Positions 45,126 through 57,069 of a DNA stretch of 64,000 nt are shown piece after piece. Made by a program: the position numbers and the translations under genes. This DNA is from Siphonodentalium dalli. Lineage: Eukaryota; Mollusca; Scaphopoda; Gadilida; Siphonodentaliidae. Below the pieces are notes generated by a model, which made no database searches, was not told where the DNA came from, and worked only from the letters and a program-made list of their open reading frames with translations. Location: positions 119,432,723-119,496,722 of the forward strand of contig CP136063.1 in NCBI GenBank assembly GCA_032622095.1, written 5' to 3'. Numbering within the stretch: position 1 is the stretch's first letter; each line of letters opens with the position of its first letter.

Positions 45126-46595
45126 TCTATACTATATATTTTGAGACTTCGTATATATATATGTGTGTACTTCATAGAATCGAAAACGGGTTGACCGATC
45201 GGGACCAAACTTCCTATCTAAAGGTAAAATTCCACGGGAATCGTCGTGGTCGCGTTTTGGAGAAGATCAGAGCACCCTTTATCCACTCCTAAATCACAGC
45301 AAAGGCACGGCGGGGGTTAATCAAGTGATTATTTAATGAGCGTTTGTTTTTGACGCATCTCTATAAAGAGCGTCTGTTTCCCATTCAACGTTATTAGCAT
45401 CTGCAGATTTATACGGGAACATTGACTGCATTTCCTATGCGGGGAGATTTATTGGATGTAGTACTCTTACAACATCATTGTTATAGTATGTATGACACTT
45501 AGGTCAGGGCTTAGGGGGGGGGGGTAGTTATAGGCATAATGCTTCTCAGAAATCCCGGTTTCAAACCAACACTCACAATTTCGTATTTACGCAAACGTTA
45601 TCGCTCGAAATTTATTATGCAGAGAGAAAGTGCGTTCCTATTTTTAGAACGCAACACATGTTTACGTCGCGTTTATATATGTGTGTGTGTATGTGTGTAC
45701 ATATGTGGGTACTTCATAGAATCGAAAACGCGTGTAGGAACGGACATCCCCACGGCAATGTCGGCTTATAAGACATCTTTACTACACATGACAGCCGATG
45801 GACAATTGGTCTCTATATATGTACCAAAATTACGCCGCGTTGGTGACTGGGAAATTCCAGGGAATGCCGATTGAGCTCAAACTTGCTACCTACGGGAAGT
45901 GTCATATATATGAGTGTGTCCTTTATAGACTCGAACCGATTGAGCTCAAACTTGCTAAATATTGACTGGGAAAATCCAGGGAATGCCGATTGAGCTCAAA
46001 CTTGGTACCTACGGGAAGTGTCATATATATGTGTGTGTCCTTTATAGACTCGAGCCGATTGAGCTCAAACTTGCTACCTACGGGAAGTGTCATATATATG
46101 AGTGTGTCCTTTATAGACTCGAACCGATTGAGCTCAAACTTGCTAAATATTGACTGGGAAAATCCAGGGAATGCCGATTGAGCTCAAACTTGGTACCTAC
46201 GGGAAGTGTCATATATATGTGTGTGTCCTTTATAGACTCGAGCCGATTGAGCTCAAACTTGCTAAATACGGGAAGTGTCATGGACGGGTTCATTGAAAAA
46301 CAACAACAAATCCGGTAAAATTGAACAAAAAAATTAAAAAGGCACAATTAACTCCTTGAAAAACCAAAAAAAATCGGTTAAAATTTTAAAACAAAAAATT
46401 AAAGTAAAAAGGCACAATTAACTCATTGATAAACAAAATAATTAACTCATTGAAAAATTAAATTAAAATTATCATGTTTCTGACTATTGCCGAAATTTGC
46501 TGCAAATGCAGCACAAGTGTCTCGGAACCTGTTGCAATTGCTTTTTCGAACAAAGCCATGGGACGAATGCCGCCAGTGGCGGGCTAACCTGCTAG
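45126..46595 (+). mobile_element. Helitron-like unit 22
   Basis: 5' module, GACGCATCTCTATAAAGAGC, G11 run before TAGTTATAGGC (45,514-45,524), a shortened GCGAGCACGG module containing an internal (TG)n 5' fragment, five GAGCTCAAACTTGCTACC copies (45,870-46,275), an A/T tract, and hairpin plus CTGCTAG. Confidence 0.75.
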
Positions 46596-47817
46596 TCTTC
46601 TATACTATATATTTTGAGACTTCGTATATATGTATGTAAGTACTTCATAGAATCCAAAACGCGTGTAAAGATTGAGCTCAAACTTCCTATGTAAGTGTCA
46701 AATACCACCGACACGACCGTGGTCGCGGTTTAGTGAAGCTCAGAGCACCCGTTCTCCAATCTCAAATCACCGCAAAGGCACGGCGGGGGTTAATCAAGTG
46801 ATTATTTAATGAGCGTTTGTTTTTGACGCATCTCTATAAAGAGCGTCTGTTTCCCATTCAACGTTATTCGCATCTGCAGAGTTATACGGGAACGCAAACG
46901 TTATCGCTCGAAATTTATTCCCTGCGAGCACAGATGGCGCGCTTTGTTTTTACAGTATATATACCTTCGGTATATACCGAAATCATCCCAGATAATCACG
47001 AATATAGCATCAGATTTCTCCCCAGATATACCGTTATAAAGCTACTGGAATCTGCCAATCTACCTGAATCTACGGGAAATTCCAGGGAATGCCGATTGAG
47101 CTCAAACTTGCTACCTACGGGAAGTGTCATATATATGAGTGTGTCCTTTATAGACTCTAACCGATTGAGCTCAAACTTGCTAAATAAGAAAATAGCCCCC
47201 AAGCCGTAAATATCAACAACTACGACATTGCTACCTACGGGGAGCAACGTTATTAGCATCTGCAGAATTATGCAGAGAGAAAGTGCTTTCCTATTTTTAG
47301 AACGCAACACATGTTTACGTCGCGTTGGTGATTGAGGTTCACAACGGGGTTAATTGACTGTCCGCTCTTTGCGACGATGAGGTTCACGGCGGGGACTATT
47401 GACCAACACTTACAATTTCGTCTTTTGCATCAGATACCAACACCTCGACCGATCGGGACGAAACTTGGTACGTGAGTGTAGTTTGACCAGGTGGTCGTCG
47501 CTGTCTTATTGGCGAGCCCGTGCGACGCCCGTGCAGCGCATGCGCAGACGAAATATCGGAAACGGGTGGAGCTATCGACTTGAAATTTGGTATGTGAATG
47601 TATCTTGCCCCGGATACGAATTTTATCGGGTCGCCGAGCCCGTGCGACGCCAGATTCGCGCATGCGCAGACCAGATCTCGGAAACGGGTGGAGCTATCGA
47701 CTTGAAATTTGGTTTTTGAGTAGCCCGGTCCTGTACGGGGTTACATTGAAAAACTAAAATTAATGGATCGACCAAAGCCATGGGACGAATGCCGCCAGTG
47801 GCGGGCTAATCTGCTAG
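46596..47817 (+). mobile_element. Helitron-like unit 23
   Basis: 5' module, GACGCATCTCTATAAAGAGC, GCGAGCACAGATGGCGCGC with a local ATATACCTTCGGTATATACC hairpin, GAGCTCAAACTTGCTA pair, AATAGCCCCCAAGCCG, then two 122 bp monomers mixing both variants, and GCCGCCAGTGGCGGGCTAAT before CTGCTAG. Confidence 0.74.
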
Positions 47818-48803
47818 TCTCCTATATATTTTGAGAACTACGTATATATATGTGTGTGTTTGTCCTCTATATAATCGAAAACGGCTGGCTCGATTGAGCT
47901 CAAACTTCCCATCTAAGTGTAAAAATTCACGGGAATCGTCGTCGCGGCGTTTTGGAGAAGCTCTGATCACTCATTCTCCACTCCCAATCACAAAAAACGG
48001 CACTGCGGGGGGTTAATCACGTGATAATTTAATGAGCGTTTGTATATGACGCGTCGCTATAAAAGAGCGTTTGTTTACAATTCAACGCAACGTTATCGCT
48101 CGAAATTTAGCATCGAAAAAATTTAATTTCTTTTGTCAAAATCATAATTACGTGTTGGACTCTATCATTTTAAGAATATGTAAGTATTATACACATACAC
48201 ATCAAGTCTCACCTAAGAGTTTTATCGACATAAATCGATTTTAATGGGAAATCCTATGTTAAAATTTAGCATCGAAAAAATTTAATTTCCTCCATCTAAA
48301 ACATAATTACGTGTTGGACTGTGTCGTTTTAAGAACATCTAAGTATTACACGCAGACACACGAAGTCTCAGCTTGAAATTTTTTCTCACCCGCTCGAGAA
48401 CGAAATGTCTCCCGAGGAGCGCAGCTCCGAGGCATTCGTCCCATGAAAATTCTATGGAAGCAAAATGGTCAACTCGGGACGGGTCAACCGATTGAGCCCA
48501 AACTTGCTACCTATGGGTACCTTTGTCCCGAAAGTGTCACGGACGGGTCAAGTCGTGACCCCGACGTGACATTGACCTCAAACTGGTCAATTCAAGGTCA
48601 AATGGGGTAAAACTGGCGGATTTCTGTACTTTTGTCCGGGGAGTGTTTTGGACGGGTCAAATCATGACCACGACCTGACCTTGACCTACAAAATTGTCAA
48701 TTCAAGGTCAAATCGGGAAAAACTTGCTGATTTCGACGAAATTTGGTACAAATGCAGCACAAGTGCAATTGCTTTTTCGAACAAAGCCATGCTAACCTGC
48801 TAG
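47818..48803 (+). mobile_element. Helitron-like unit 24, hairpin lost
   Basis: 5' module, about one and a half 177 bp satellite copies (48,105-48,380), an unassigned GC-rich stretch (48,388-48,446), and two GGACGGGTCAA...TCAAGGTCA blocks. The end reads CAAAGCCATGCTAACCTGCTAG (CAAAGCCAT / GCTAACCTGCTAG), so the hairpin and its left flank are deleted but CTAG remains. Confidence 0.7.
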
Positions 48804-49613
48804 TCTACTATATATTTTAAGAACTACGTATATATATATATGTGTGTGTGTATATATGTATGTGTGTACTTCATGGAATCGAAAACGGTTGGACAGATTG
48901 AGCTCAAATTTCGTATATAAGTGTAAAAACCAATGGACACCGTAGTTGTCGCGTTTTGGAGAAGCTCTGAGCACCCTTCCTCCACTCCCGATCATCAAAA
49001 TCACCGCGAACGGCACTGCGGTGGTTAATCAAGTGGTAATTTAATGAGCGTTGTATATGACGCGTCGCCATAAAAAGAGCGTTTGTTTGCAATTCAACGC
49101 AACGCAGAGATATACGGGAATGCTCGATTGAGTTCAAACTTCCTATCTAAGGGTAAAATCCCACGGACACCATAGTTGTCGCGTTTTGGAGAAGCTCTGA
49201 GCACCATTTCTCCACTCCCAATAATCAAAATCACCGCGAACGGCACTGTCTACATTGAGCGTGTTGTGTGATTCTTACATACTCAGGGCTTCCTAGGAAC
49301 GCGGATCGGGTCAGTTTTTCCGCCCTAGGTGATGTTCACCTTGAAATGGGTACCCACAACTTATATATATGCGTGTTGTGTGATTCTTACGTACTTAGGG
49401 CTTCCTATGAACGCGGATCGGGTCGGTTTTTCCGCCCTAGGTGATTTTCACCTCGAAACGGATACCCACAAATTATATATATATATGTGTGCATGTGTCC
49501 TTTATAGACTCGAACCGATTGCGCTCACACTTGCTACCTACGGGAAGTGTCATGAACGGGTTAAATTTTTCATGTTTCTGACCAACCACGCCAGTAGCGG
49601 TCTAACATGCTAG
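48804..49613 (+). mobile_element. Helitron-like unit 25
   Basis: Related to units 4 and 30: two 5' blocks, GAGCGTTGTATATGACGCGT, two CCTAGGTGAT palindromes, GACTCGAACCGATTGCGCTC, then a short 3' end (CGCCAGTAGCGG, CTAACATGCTAG) without the TGACCTTGAA block. Confidence 0.74.
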
Positions 49614-50568
49614 TCTATACTATATATTTTGAGACTTCCGTATATATATATATATATATGTGTGTACTTTATAGAATCGAAAACGACTGCACCCATCGAG
49701 CTCAAATTTCGTATATAAGTGTAAAAACCACGGACACCGCCGTGGTCGCGTTTTGGAGAAGCTCAGAGCACCTTTTCTCCCTTCCCAATCATCAAAATCA
49801 CCGCAATCGGCACTTCGGGGTTAATAGCGTTGATATATAAAGAGCGTTCGTTATTCGCAGTGTCTACATAAAGAGCGTCGTTTTCGCTATCTACTTATAT
49901 GTATGACGGGAGTCTGATTGTAGCCTGTCGCTCGAAATATTATGAAGAGAGATTTCACGACGGAAAGCGTTTGTTTTCAATTCAATGCAATGTTATCGCT
50001 CGAAATATTATGCAGAGAGATTTCACGACATTAGGACGGGTACGGCAGACTCGAAATATTATGCCGAGAGATTTCACGACGGGAAGCGTTTGTTTTCAAT
50101 TCAATGCAATGTTATCGTAGAGAGATTTCACGACGGGAAGCGTTTGTTTTCAATGCAATGCAATGTTATCGCTCGAAATATTAGACGGGAAGCGTTTGTT
50201 TTCAATTCAATGCAATGTTATCGTAGAGAGATTTCACGACGGGAAGCGTTTGTTTTCAATGCAATGCAATGTTATCGCTCGAAATATTATGCAGAGAGAT
50301 TTCATGACATTAGGACGGGTACGGGCAGGTTTAAAAAAAAAGAAAACAAAGAAAGCGTTGTCTGTCGTTTCTAGGAGGGGGGATTTCATCGGGTAAATTT
50401 TTCCGCCAGAAACAAAAAAATTAATTAAAACAATTTAAAATTAAAAAAATTTAAAAATAAAAAAACAATTGAATCATAAAAAATTAAATAAATATTAAAA
50501 TAATTTAAAAAATGTCATGTTTCTGACCAACCACGCCAGTGGCGGGCTAACCTGCTATTCTACTATAT
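49614..50568 (+). mobile_element. Helitron-like unit 26
   Basis: 5' module of the unit 5/7/13 type with about six partial 90 bp blocks (49,925-50,320), including a direct duplication of GGGAAGCGTTTGTTTTCAAT segments, and an A/T tract. The terminal tetranucleotide is CTAT in place of CTAG, yet a new 5' end still follows. Confidence 0.74.
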
Positions 50569-51545
50569 ATTTTTAGAACTCCGTATTTATATATATGTGT
50601 GTACTTTATATAATCGAAAACGGTTGCACCGATCGAGACCAAACTTCCCATCTAAGGGTAAAAACCACGGGAATGGTCGTCGCGGCGTTTTTGAGAAGCT
50701 CTGAGCACTCATTCTCCACTCCCAATCATCAAAATCACCGTCCTCGGCACTGCGGGGGTTAAGGCAGCCACGCTCTTTATATTGACCAAATTTGGCGTTG
50801 TTAACCGAGTAACGCTCTTTATTGCCATCGGCGTTGCTAAACGGTCACCTATGCGTACGAAACTACGGATGCAAAACGCACCGGAACAGCGGAATGCATT
50901 TATCTTGATTAAAAAGGCAGAATTAACTCGTTGGAAAACAACAAATGCGTTTGGTGTGATTCTTATGTCTGTCGTTCCTAGGAACGGGGAGATTTTCATC
51001 GAATCATACCTCTTTTAGGGACGGGTACCATAATTCCTCTTGATTAAAAAGGCAGAATTAACTCATTGAAAAACAAAAAATGCGTGTTGTGTGGTTCTTA
51101 AGTCTGTCGTTCTTAGAAAGGGGGAGAATTTCATCGGGTCAGTTTTTCCGCCCTAGGGACGGGTACCATCATTTCTCTTGATTAAAAAGTCAGAATTAAC
51201 TCATTGAAAAACAAAAGCAGAATAGGATGTACCTTAAATCATACCTCTTTTAGGGACGGGTACCATGATTTCTCTTGGTAATTTCTCTTGATTAAAAAGG
51301 CAGAATTAACTCATTGAAAAACCAAAAATGCGTGTTGTGTGATTCTTATGTCTGTCGTTCCTAGGAAGGGGGAGATTTTCATCGGGTCAGTTTTTCCACC
51401 CGATGTACCATAAATCATACCTCTTTTAGGGACGGGTACCATCATTTCTCTTTATTTAAAAGGCAGAATTAACTCAATGAATAAAAATAATTTTAAAAAT
51501 GTCATGTTTCTGACCAACCACGCCAGTGGCGGGCTAACCTGCTAG
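50569..51545 (+). mobile_element. Helitron-like unit 27 with about-120 bp tandem repeat
   Basis: 5' module, CGGCGTTGCTAAACGG module, then four copies of GGGACGGGTACCAT with TTCTCTTGATTAAAAAGGC and GTCTGTCGTTCCTAGG (51,015-51,480), each slightly different. Short A-rich tract, then hairpin and CTGCTAG. Confidence 0.74.
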
Positions 51546-52561
51546 TCTATCTCATATATATTTTGAAGACCTCTGGTTGTCTGTCTGTCTGTCTGTCTGT
51601 ATGTCTGTCTGTATGTCATTTATACAAATCTACGATTCTCTACCGATCGGGACGAAACTTGGTACGTGTATGTAGTTTGACCAGGCGGTCGACGTTGTCG
51701 TATTGGCGAGCCCGTGCGGCGCCCACTTCGCGCATTTGCAGACGAGATCTCGGAAACGGGTGGAGCTATCGACTTGAAATTTGGTATGTGAATGTATCTT
51801 GCCCCGGATACGAATTTTATCGGGTCGCCGAGCCCGTGCGACACCAGCTTCGCGCATGCGCAGACGAGATCTCGGAAACGGGTGGAGCTATCGACTTGAA
51901 ATTTGGTATGTGAATGTATCTTGCCCCGGATTATACAAATCTACGATTCTCGACCGATCGGGACGAAACTTGGTACGTGTGTATATGTTTGACCAGGCGG
52001 TCGACGTTGTTGTCGTATTGGCGAGCCCGTGCGGCGCCCGATTCGCGCATGCGCAGACGAGATCTCGGAAACGGGTGGAGCTATCGACTTGAATTTGATA
52101 TGTGAATGTATCTTGCCCCGGATACGAATTTTATCGGGTCGCCGAGCCGGTGCGACGCCAGCTTCGCGCATGCGCAGACCAGATATCGGAAACGGGTGGA
52201 GCTATCGACTTGAAATTTGGTATGTGAATGTATCTTGTCCCGGATACGAATTTTATCGGGTCGCCGAGCCCATGCGACGCCAGCTTCGCGCATGCGGAGA
52301 CGAGATCTCGGAAACGGGTGGAGCTATCGACTTGAAATTTGGTATGTGAATGTATCTTGCCCCGGATACGAATTTGTTATCGGGTCGCCGAGCCCGTGCG
52401 ACGCCAGCTTCGCGCATGCGCAGAAAAGATCTCGGAAACGGGTAGAGCTATCGACTTGAAATTTGGTTTTTGAATAGCCCCGACAACGTCGGGCTGGGTA
52501 GAGCTATCGACTTGAAATTTGGTTTTTGAATAGCCCGGACAACGTCGGGCTCATCGGCTAG
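51546..52561 (+). mobile_element. Helitron-like unit 28, alternative-end subfamily
   Basis: 5' TCTATCTCATATATATTTTG with GAAGACCTCTGG and a CTGT repeat (51,578-51,618). About six 122 bp monomers are interrupted at 51,933 by a repeat of the 5' CTACGATTCTCGACCGATCG segment. The 3' hairpin GCCCGGACAACGTCGGGC with TCATCGGCTAG is preceded by a duplicate copy lacking the terminal CTAG. Confidence 0.76.
51700..52500. repeat. 122 bp minisatellite, variant with CTTGCCCCGGAT
   Basis: About six monomers with CGCCAGCTTCGCGCATGCGC and CTTGCCCCGGATACGAAT. The variant is the same as at 30.7-31.8 kb, not that of 39-44 kb. Confidence 0.9.
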
Positions 52562-53033
52562 TACTATATATTTTTAGACTTCCGTATATATATATATATA
52601 TGTGTGTGTACTTTATAGAATCGAAAACGGCTGCACCCATCGAGCTCAAATTTCGTATATAAGTGTAAAAACCCACGAGAACGGGGGAGATTTTCATCGG
52701 GTCAGTTTTTCCGCCCGATGTGATCTTCACCTTGAAACGGGTACCCACAAATGATATATATGTGTGTGTCCTTTATAGACTCGAACCGATTGAGCTCAAA
52801 CTTGCTACCTAGGAGTACTTTTGTGCGGGATGTGTCATGGACGGATCAAATTGTGACCCCGACCTGACCTTGACCTTGAAAATGATCAATTCAAGGTCAA
52901 ATCGGGAAAAAACTGGCGGATTTCGACGAAATTTTACACCTAAGTGCAGCATACGTGTCTCGGAAGCTGTTGCAATTGATTTTTCGAACAAAGCCATGAG
53001 ACGAACCACGCCAGTGGCGGGCTAACCTGCTAA
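52562..53033 (+). mobile_element. Helitron-like unit 29, shortest (472 bp)
   Basis: 5' TACTATATATTTTTAGACTT, 5' module cut short at CCCACGAGAACGGG, a CCCGATGTGATCTTCACC segment, GACTCGAACCGATTGAGCTC, inverted TGACCTTGAA pair, GAAGCTGTTGCAATTG, then hairpin CGCCAGTGGCG and CTGCTAA, a CTRR variant. Confidence 0.75.
52865..52898. promoter_or_regulatory. Inverted TGACCTTGA / TCAAGGTCA half-sites
   Basis: TGACCTTGACCTTGAA, 9-base spacer AATGATCAA, TTCAAGGTCA. Confidence 0.35.
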
Positions 53034-53934
53034 TCTACAATATATTTTGAGAACTACGTATATATATATGGGTGTGTGTATATATGTATGTGGGTACTTC
53101 ATAGAATCGAAAACGGTTGGACAGATTGAGCTCAAATTTCGTATATAAGTGTAAAATCCCACGAACACCGTAGTTGTTGCGTTTTGGAGAAGCTCTGAGC
53201 ACCCTTTCTCCACTCCCAAACATCAAAATCACCGCGAACGGCACTGCGGTGGTTAATCAAGTGATAATTTAATGAGCGTTGTATATGACGCGTCGCTATA
53301 AAAAGACCGTTTGTTTGCAATTCTACGCAACGCAGAGATATACGGGAACAATATTTTGAGTGCTCTCCGCATGCTCGATTGAGTTCAAACTTCCTATCTA
53401 AGGGTAAAATCCCACGGACACCGTAGTTGTCGCGTTTTGGAGAAGCTCTGAGCACCCTTTCTCCACTCCCAATTATCAAAATCACCGCGAACGGCACTGT
53501 GATTCTTACATACTCAGGGCTTCCTAGGAACGCGGATCGGGTCAGTTTTTCCGCCCTAGGTGATGTTCACCTTGAAACGGGTACCCACAAATTATATATA
53601 TGCGTGTTGTGTGATTCTTACGTACTTAGGGCTTCCTATGAACGCGGATCGGGTCAGTTTTTTCCGCCCTAGGTGATTTTCACCTCGAAACGGGTACCCA
53701 CGAATTATATATATATGTGTGCATGTGTCCTTTATAGACTCGAACCGATTGCGCTCACACTTGCTACCTACGGGAAGTGTCACGAACGGGTTAAATTGTG
53801 ACCCCGACCTGACCTTGACCTTGAAAATGATCAATTCAATCGGGTAAAATATTGAAAAACCAAAAATTAATTAAAAAAAAAAATAATAATTTAAATTCAA
53901 AAATTCAAAAAGCCGTGGCGGGCTAAACTGCTAG
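53034..53934 (+). mobile_element. Helitron-like unit 30
   Basis: Close relative of unit 4: two 5' blocks, GAGCGTTGTATATGACGCGT, two CCTAGGTGAT palindromes, GACTCGAACCGATTGCGCTC. The TGACCTTGAA block lacks its right half-site (CAATTCAATCGGG). The hairpin is shortened to AGCCGTGGCGGGC, then CTAAACTGCTAG. Confidence 0.74.
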
Positions 53935-54694
53935 TCTACGTATATATATATGGGTGTGTGTATATATGTATGTGGGTACGTCATTGAATCGAAAACGCCT
54001 GGACGGATTGAGCTCATATTTCGTATATAAGTGTCAAAACCCACGGGGATCGTCCACGTCGCATTTTGGACAAGCTCTGAGCACCGATTCTCCACTCCCA
54101 ATCATCAAAATCACCACAAACGCCACTTCGGGGGTTAAGGCATCAACGATCTTTATATTGACCATATACGGAGTTGTTAACGACGAACGCTCTTTATTGC
54201 AATCGACGTGGCTAAACGACTAGCCCCACGCGTCCGAAATACGGATGCGGGACGAAATGCAATTATCTCGATTAAAAAGGCAGAATTGATCTAAGAAGCG
54301 TTTGTTTACAATTCAACGCAACCTTATCGCTCGAAATATTATGCAGAGAGATTTCACGACGAGATTAATTGACTGTCCGCTCTTTTCGGGGACTACGGGG
54401 AAGTTTAGGACGGGTACCATGAATTAACTCATTGAAAAACAAAGAATGCGTTGTCTGTCGTTCCTAGGAAGGGGGGATTTCATCGGGTCAATTAGCATAA
54501 AAATTAAATAAATAGGTCAATTAGAATAAAAATTCAAAAAAAACATAAATTAAATTTTAAAAACATTAAATTAATATTAAAAAATAAAAAATATATATAT
54601 ATTAAAATTTAAAAAAATATATAAATAAAAACAAAATAATTTTAAAAATGTCATGTTTCTGACCAACCAGGCCAGTGGCGGGCTAACCTGCTAG
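53935..54694 (+). mobile_element. Helitron-like unit 31
   Basis: 5' TCTACGTATATATATATGGG (the ATATTTTGAG part is missing), 5' module, GGCATCAACGATCTTTATAT, GTGGCTAAACGACTAGCCCC, TATTATGCAGAGAG, GGGTACCATGAATTAACTC, A/T tract with an (AT)n run, hairpin GGCCAGTGGCGGGC and CTGCTAG. A close match to unit 2. Confidence 0.75.
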
Positions 54695-54713
54695 TCTATA
54701 CTATATATTTTGA
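54695..54713 (+). mobile_element. Helitron-like unit 32, 5' stub
   Basis: TCTATACTATATATTTTGA, then cut by the LINE 3' end (TTTTATTCGCC). The unit resumes at about 58,621. Confidence 0.65.
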
Positions 54714-55074
54714 TTTTATTCGCCATATATGCATATAAATACAAATAGTCGGCAACGGGATTGAAGAACAAGTGCGGGCCACTTATATGCTACTTCTCTC
54801 CCGATCACCACACACTCGAGTGAAATAAAAAAAAAAATGATACATGGCATTGAACAATTATATATGGTATTAACGATAATGGTAAATGATTGTTGCTAGT
54901 CTCTCCCAATTTCGAATTCATATAGTTCAAAAGTAATTGTTGCTTTAAGATGTTCTGTGCTCATCCGTCCTTTAAAATGGTAAGGTGACAGGACAGTGAG
55001 TATGTTCCAATAGGGGGTTTATGACTGTTGTCATATACTCAGAATTATTATTTTTGTTTGAGTTCTTTTTTCAT

Positions 55075-55660
55075 TTAAGTTGGAATTAGTATGTTCTCAT
55101 CCTGGGATGTGTCTCTTATAAAAATTTGAACAGCCTTGAAAATATCTTCATTATTGGAATTTGATAAGCTTGGATCTCCAAATAATAATGTTTTTACTGA
55201 ATAAATATTGAAACGTAGTAGCTTGTTCAGCAGGTATACTCTTGGAATAATATGCAATTGACATTGGAAAAAATAATGAAATGCGTTTTCTTCGCCATCG
55301 CCGCATCTACAGGCTTTGGACATCGCAATATAATTGAAGTATTTATCTGATTGGAGTTCACTGCATTCGCACCTGAGTCGACATTGTAAGATATTTAATG
55401 ATCGTTTCCCTGTAGAAAAATACTTGGGGGGTTTAGCCGGATTGGGAATTAGAGATTGTCGGAAACATTCATAATTCAGATTTCTTATTTTTTTATCGCG
55501 TTTATTCCAGTCATTTATACACTTGGGCATGAAAGTGGACTCTTTTCTTTTGTAGTTGCATTTTATAGGGATAAAATTTGATGCATTTCTGGTATCATGG
55601 TCATTTCGGGCACTGAATTTGGGTGGTATAAGTTCTGTCAGATAGTTAGGTGTTTTTTTT
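55075..55660 (-). pseudogene. LINE C-terminal region, frameshifted
   Basis: Continues after the reverse-transcriptase frame, which stops in a run of eight T (plus strand, about 55,652). Translation in the next frame gives KTPNYLTELIPPKFSARND and ESTFMPKCINDWN, the usual end of CR1/Jockey ORF2 where small residues precede a WN motif. A Cys-rich piece with CRCGDGEENAFHYFFQC follows (Cys74, Cys76, His85, Cys90 of the 55,530-55,075 frame). It ends at 55,075 with sequence DENILIPT. Function is inferred as nucleic-acid binding by analogy. Confidence 0.78.
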
Positions 55661-56920
55661 GTTTACTATTTTGTGGAATGCTAAAACCTGTTTGTAATAT
55701 CTTCGAGTTTCTAACGTCTCCCAGCCTAGTTCGGTCAGAAGTCTAATATTTGAAACTGACCTGGTGCAACCGGTGACTATTCTAGCCGCTTCATATTGAA
55801 CATCTTCTAGATCTTTTAGTAAGTATTCAGGTGCGCCTGACCAAACGTTACTAGCATATTCCATGAGGGATCGAACATGAGATAAATAGAGGGTTTGAAG
55901 TGTTTCGCGATTTAGCATTGTTCTTAGTTTACGCAATTGTGACAGGCGTGCGTATGCCTTAGTGCATATACATGTACTACCAATGTGTGTATTCCAAGTT
56001 AGGTTGTCATCAATATCCAATCCTAGGTGTTTGTGGCTATTTGAGTAGTTTAGTGTTACCCCATCGAATATGATTGTAGGTTTAACTACACTTGGCTTGG
56101 AAAATAACATTATATTGATTTTACTACTATTAAATTTGACACACCAATTTGCAGCCCAATCTCTGATTTTGTTCATGTCACTATTGACTGTCGATTGAAG
56201 GTTATAAGTATCACCATCACTGTTGATTAAACATGTGTCGTCAGCATAAATTATTGTGCTAGATTTAATTTCATCGGCAATGTCATTAATGTAAATTAAA
56301 AACATCACAGGTCCGACTACAGAGCCCTGGGGCACACCAGCTGCTATTGAGGAATACTGCGAAAAGCTTGAGTTGACTCTAACTCTTTGCTGTCTATTTT
56401 GTAGATAGTTTATCAACCATTTCAGAATATTACCTTTCAAACCATATTTCTCTAATTTTAAAACAAGACCTCGGTGCCAGACTTTGTCAAACGCTTTAGA
56501 AATGTCGAAAAAAACTGCACAACTCGTTTGGCCCTCGTCAATTGCACAGTGGATATTATGAATGATTTCAATTAATTGAGATTCGGTACTATGACCAGGT
56601 ATAAATCCAGATTGATGCTTATATAAAAGGTTGTTGGATTTCAAATGGCTTAGAATTTCATTAAAAACTAATCTCTCTAGTACCTTGCCGACACAACTTA
56701 TAAGAGATATCGGACGATAATTTAAAGGGTCATGCTTATCACCTTTTTTGAAGAGGGGCATCACATCGGCTTTCTTCCAGGCTGTAGGGAAACAACAGCT
56801 CTTTAAAGATAGATTGAAAATTATTTTAAGTGGTTTACAAACTGAGCCATGTGTTTCCCTTAACATTTTGTTACTTATTCCATCGGGGCCCGTGGCTTTA
56901 TTTGTTTGTAAATTTTTCAA
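55646..56920 (-). pseudogene. LINE reverse transcriptase domain
   Basis: 424-residue open frame covering all reverse transcriptase motifs: TNKATGPDGI at residues 6-15, DPLNYRPISLI at 64-74, SGFIPGHST at 104-112, FFDISKAFDKVWH at 137-149, AGVPQGSVVGPVMFLIYIND at 194-213, catalytic YADDT at 225-229, and HLGLDID near 298-304. A thumb region follows with SLMEYASNVWSGA. Catalytic aspartates are intact, but the frame is cut off upstream by a shift near 56,925 and downstream near 55,655. No start codon is implied; the first ATG is only where the frame opens. Confidence 0.93.
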
Positions 56921-57069
56921 AATTTTTATATGTCCTCCTCAGTAGTTTTAATCTCTTCTATTTTTTCGGTTGTTCTTTCTGCAAATTTAGGTAATGTCGA
57001 TTTTTCATTTTCTAGTGTACTGTTTCTCGTGAAAATTGAATTTAAGACCTGTGCTTTCTGATAATCGTC

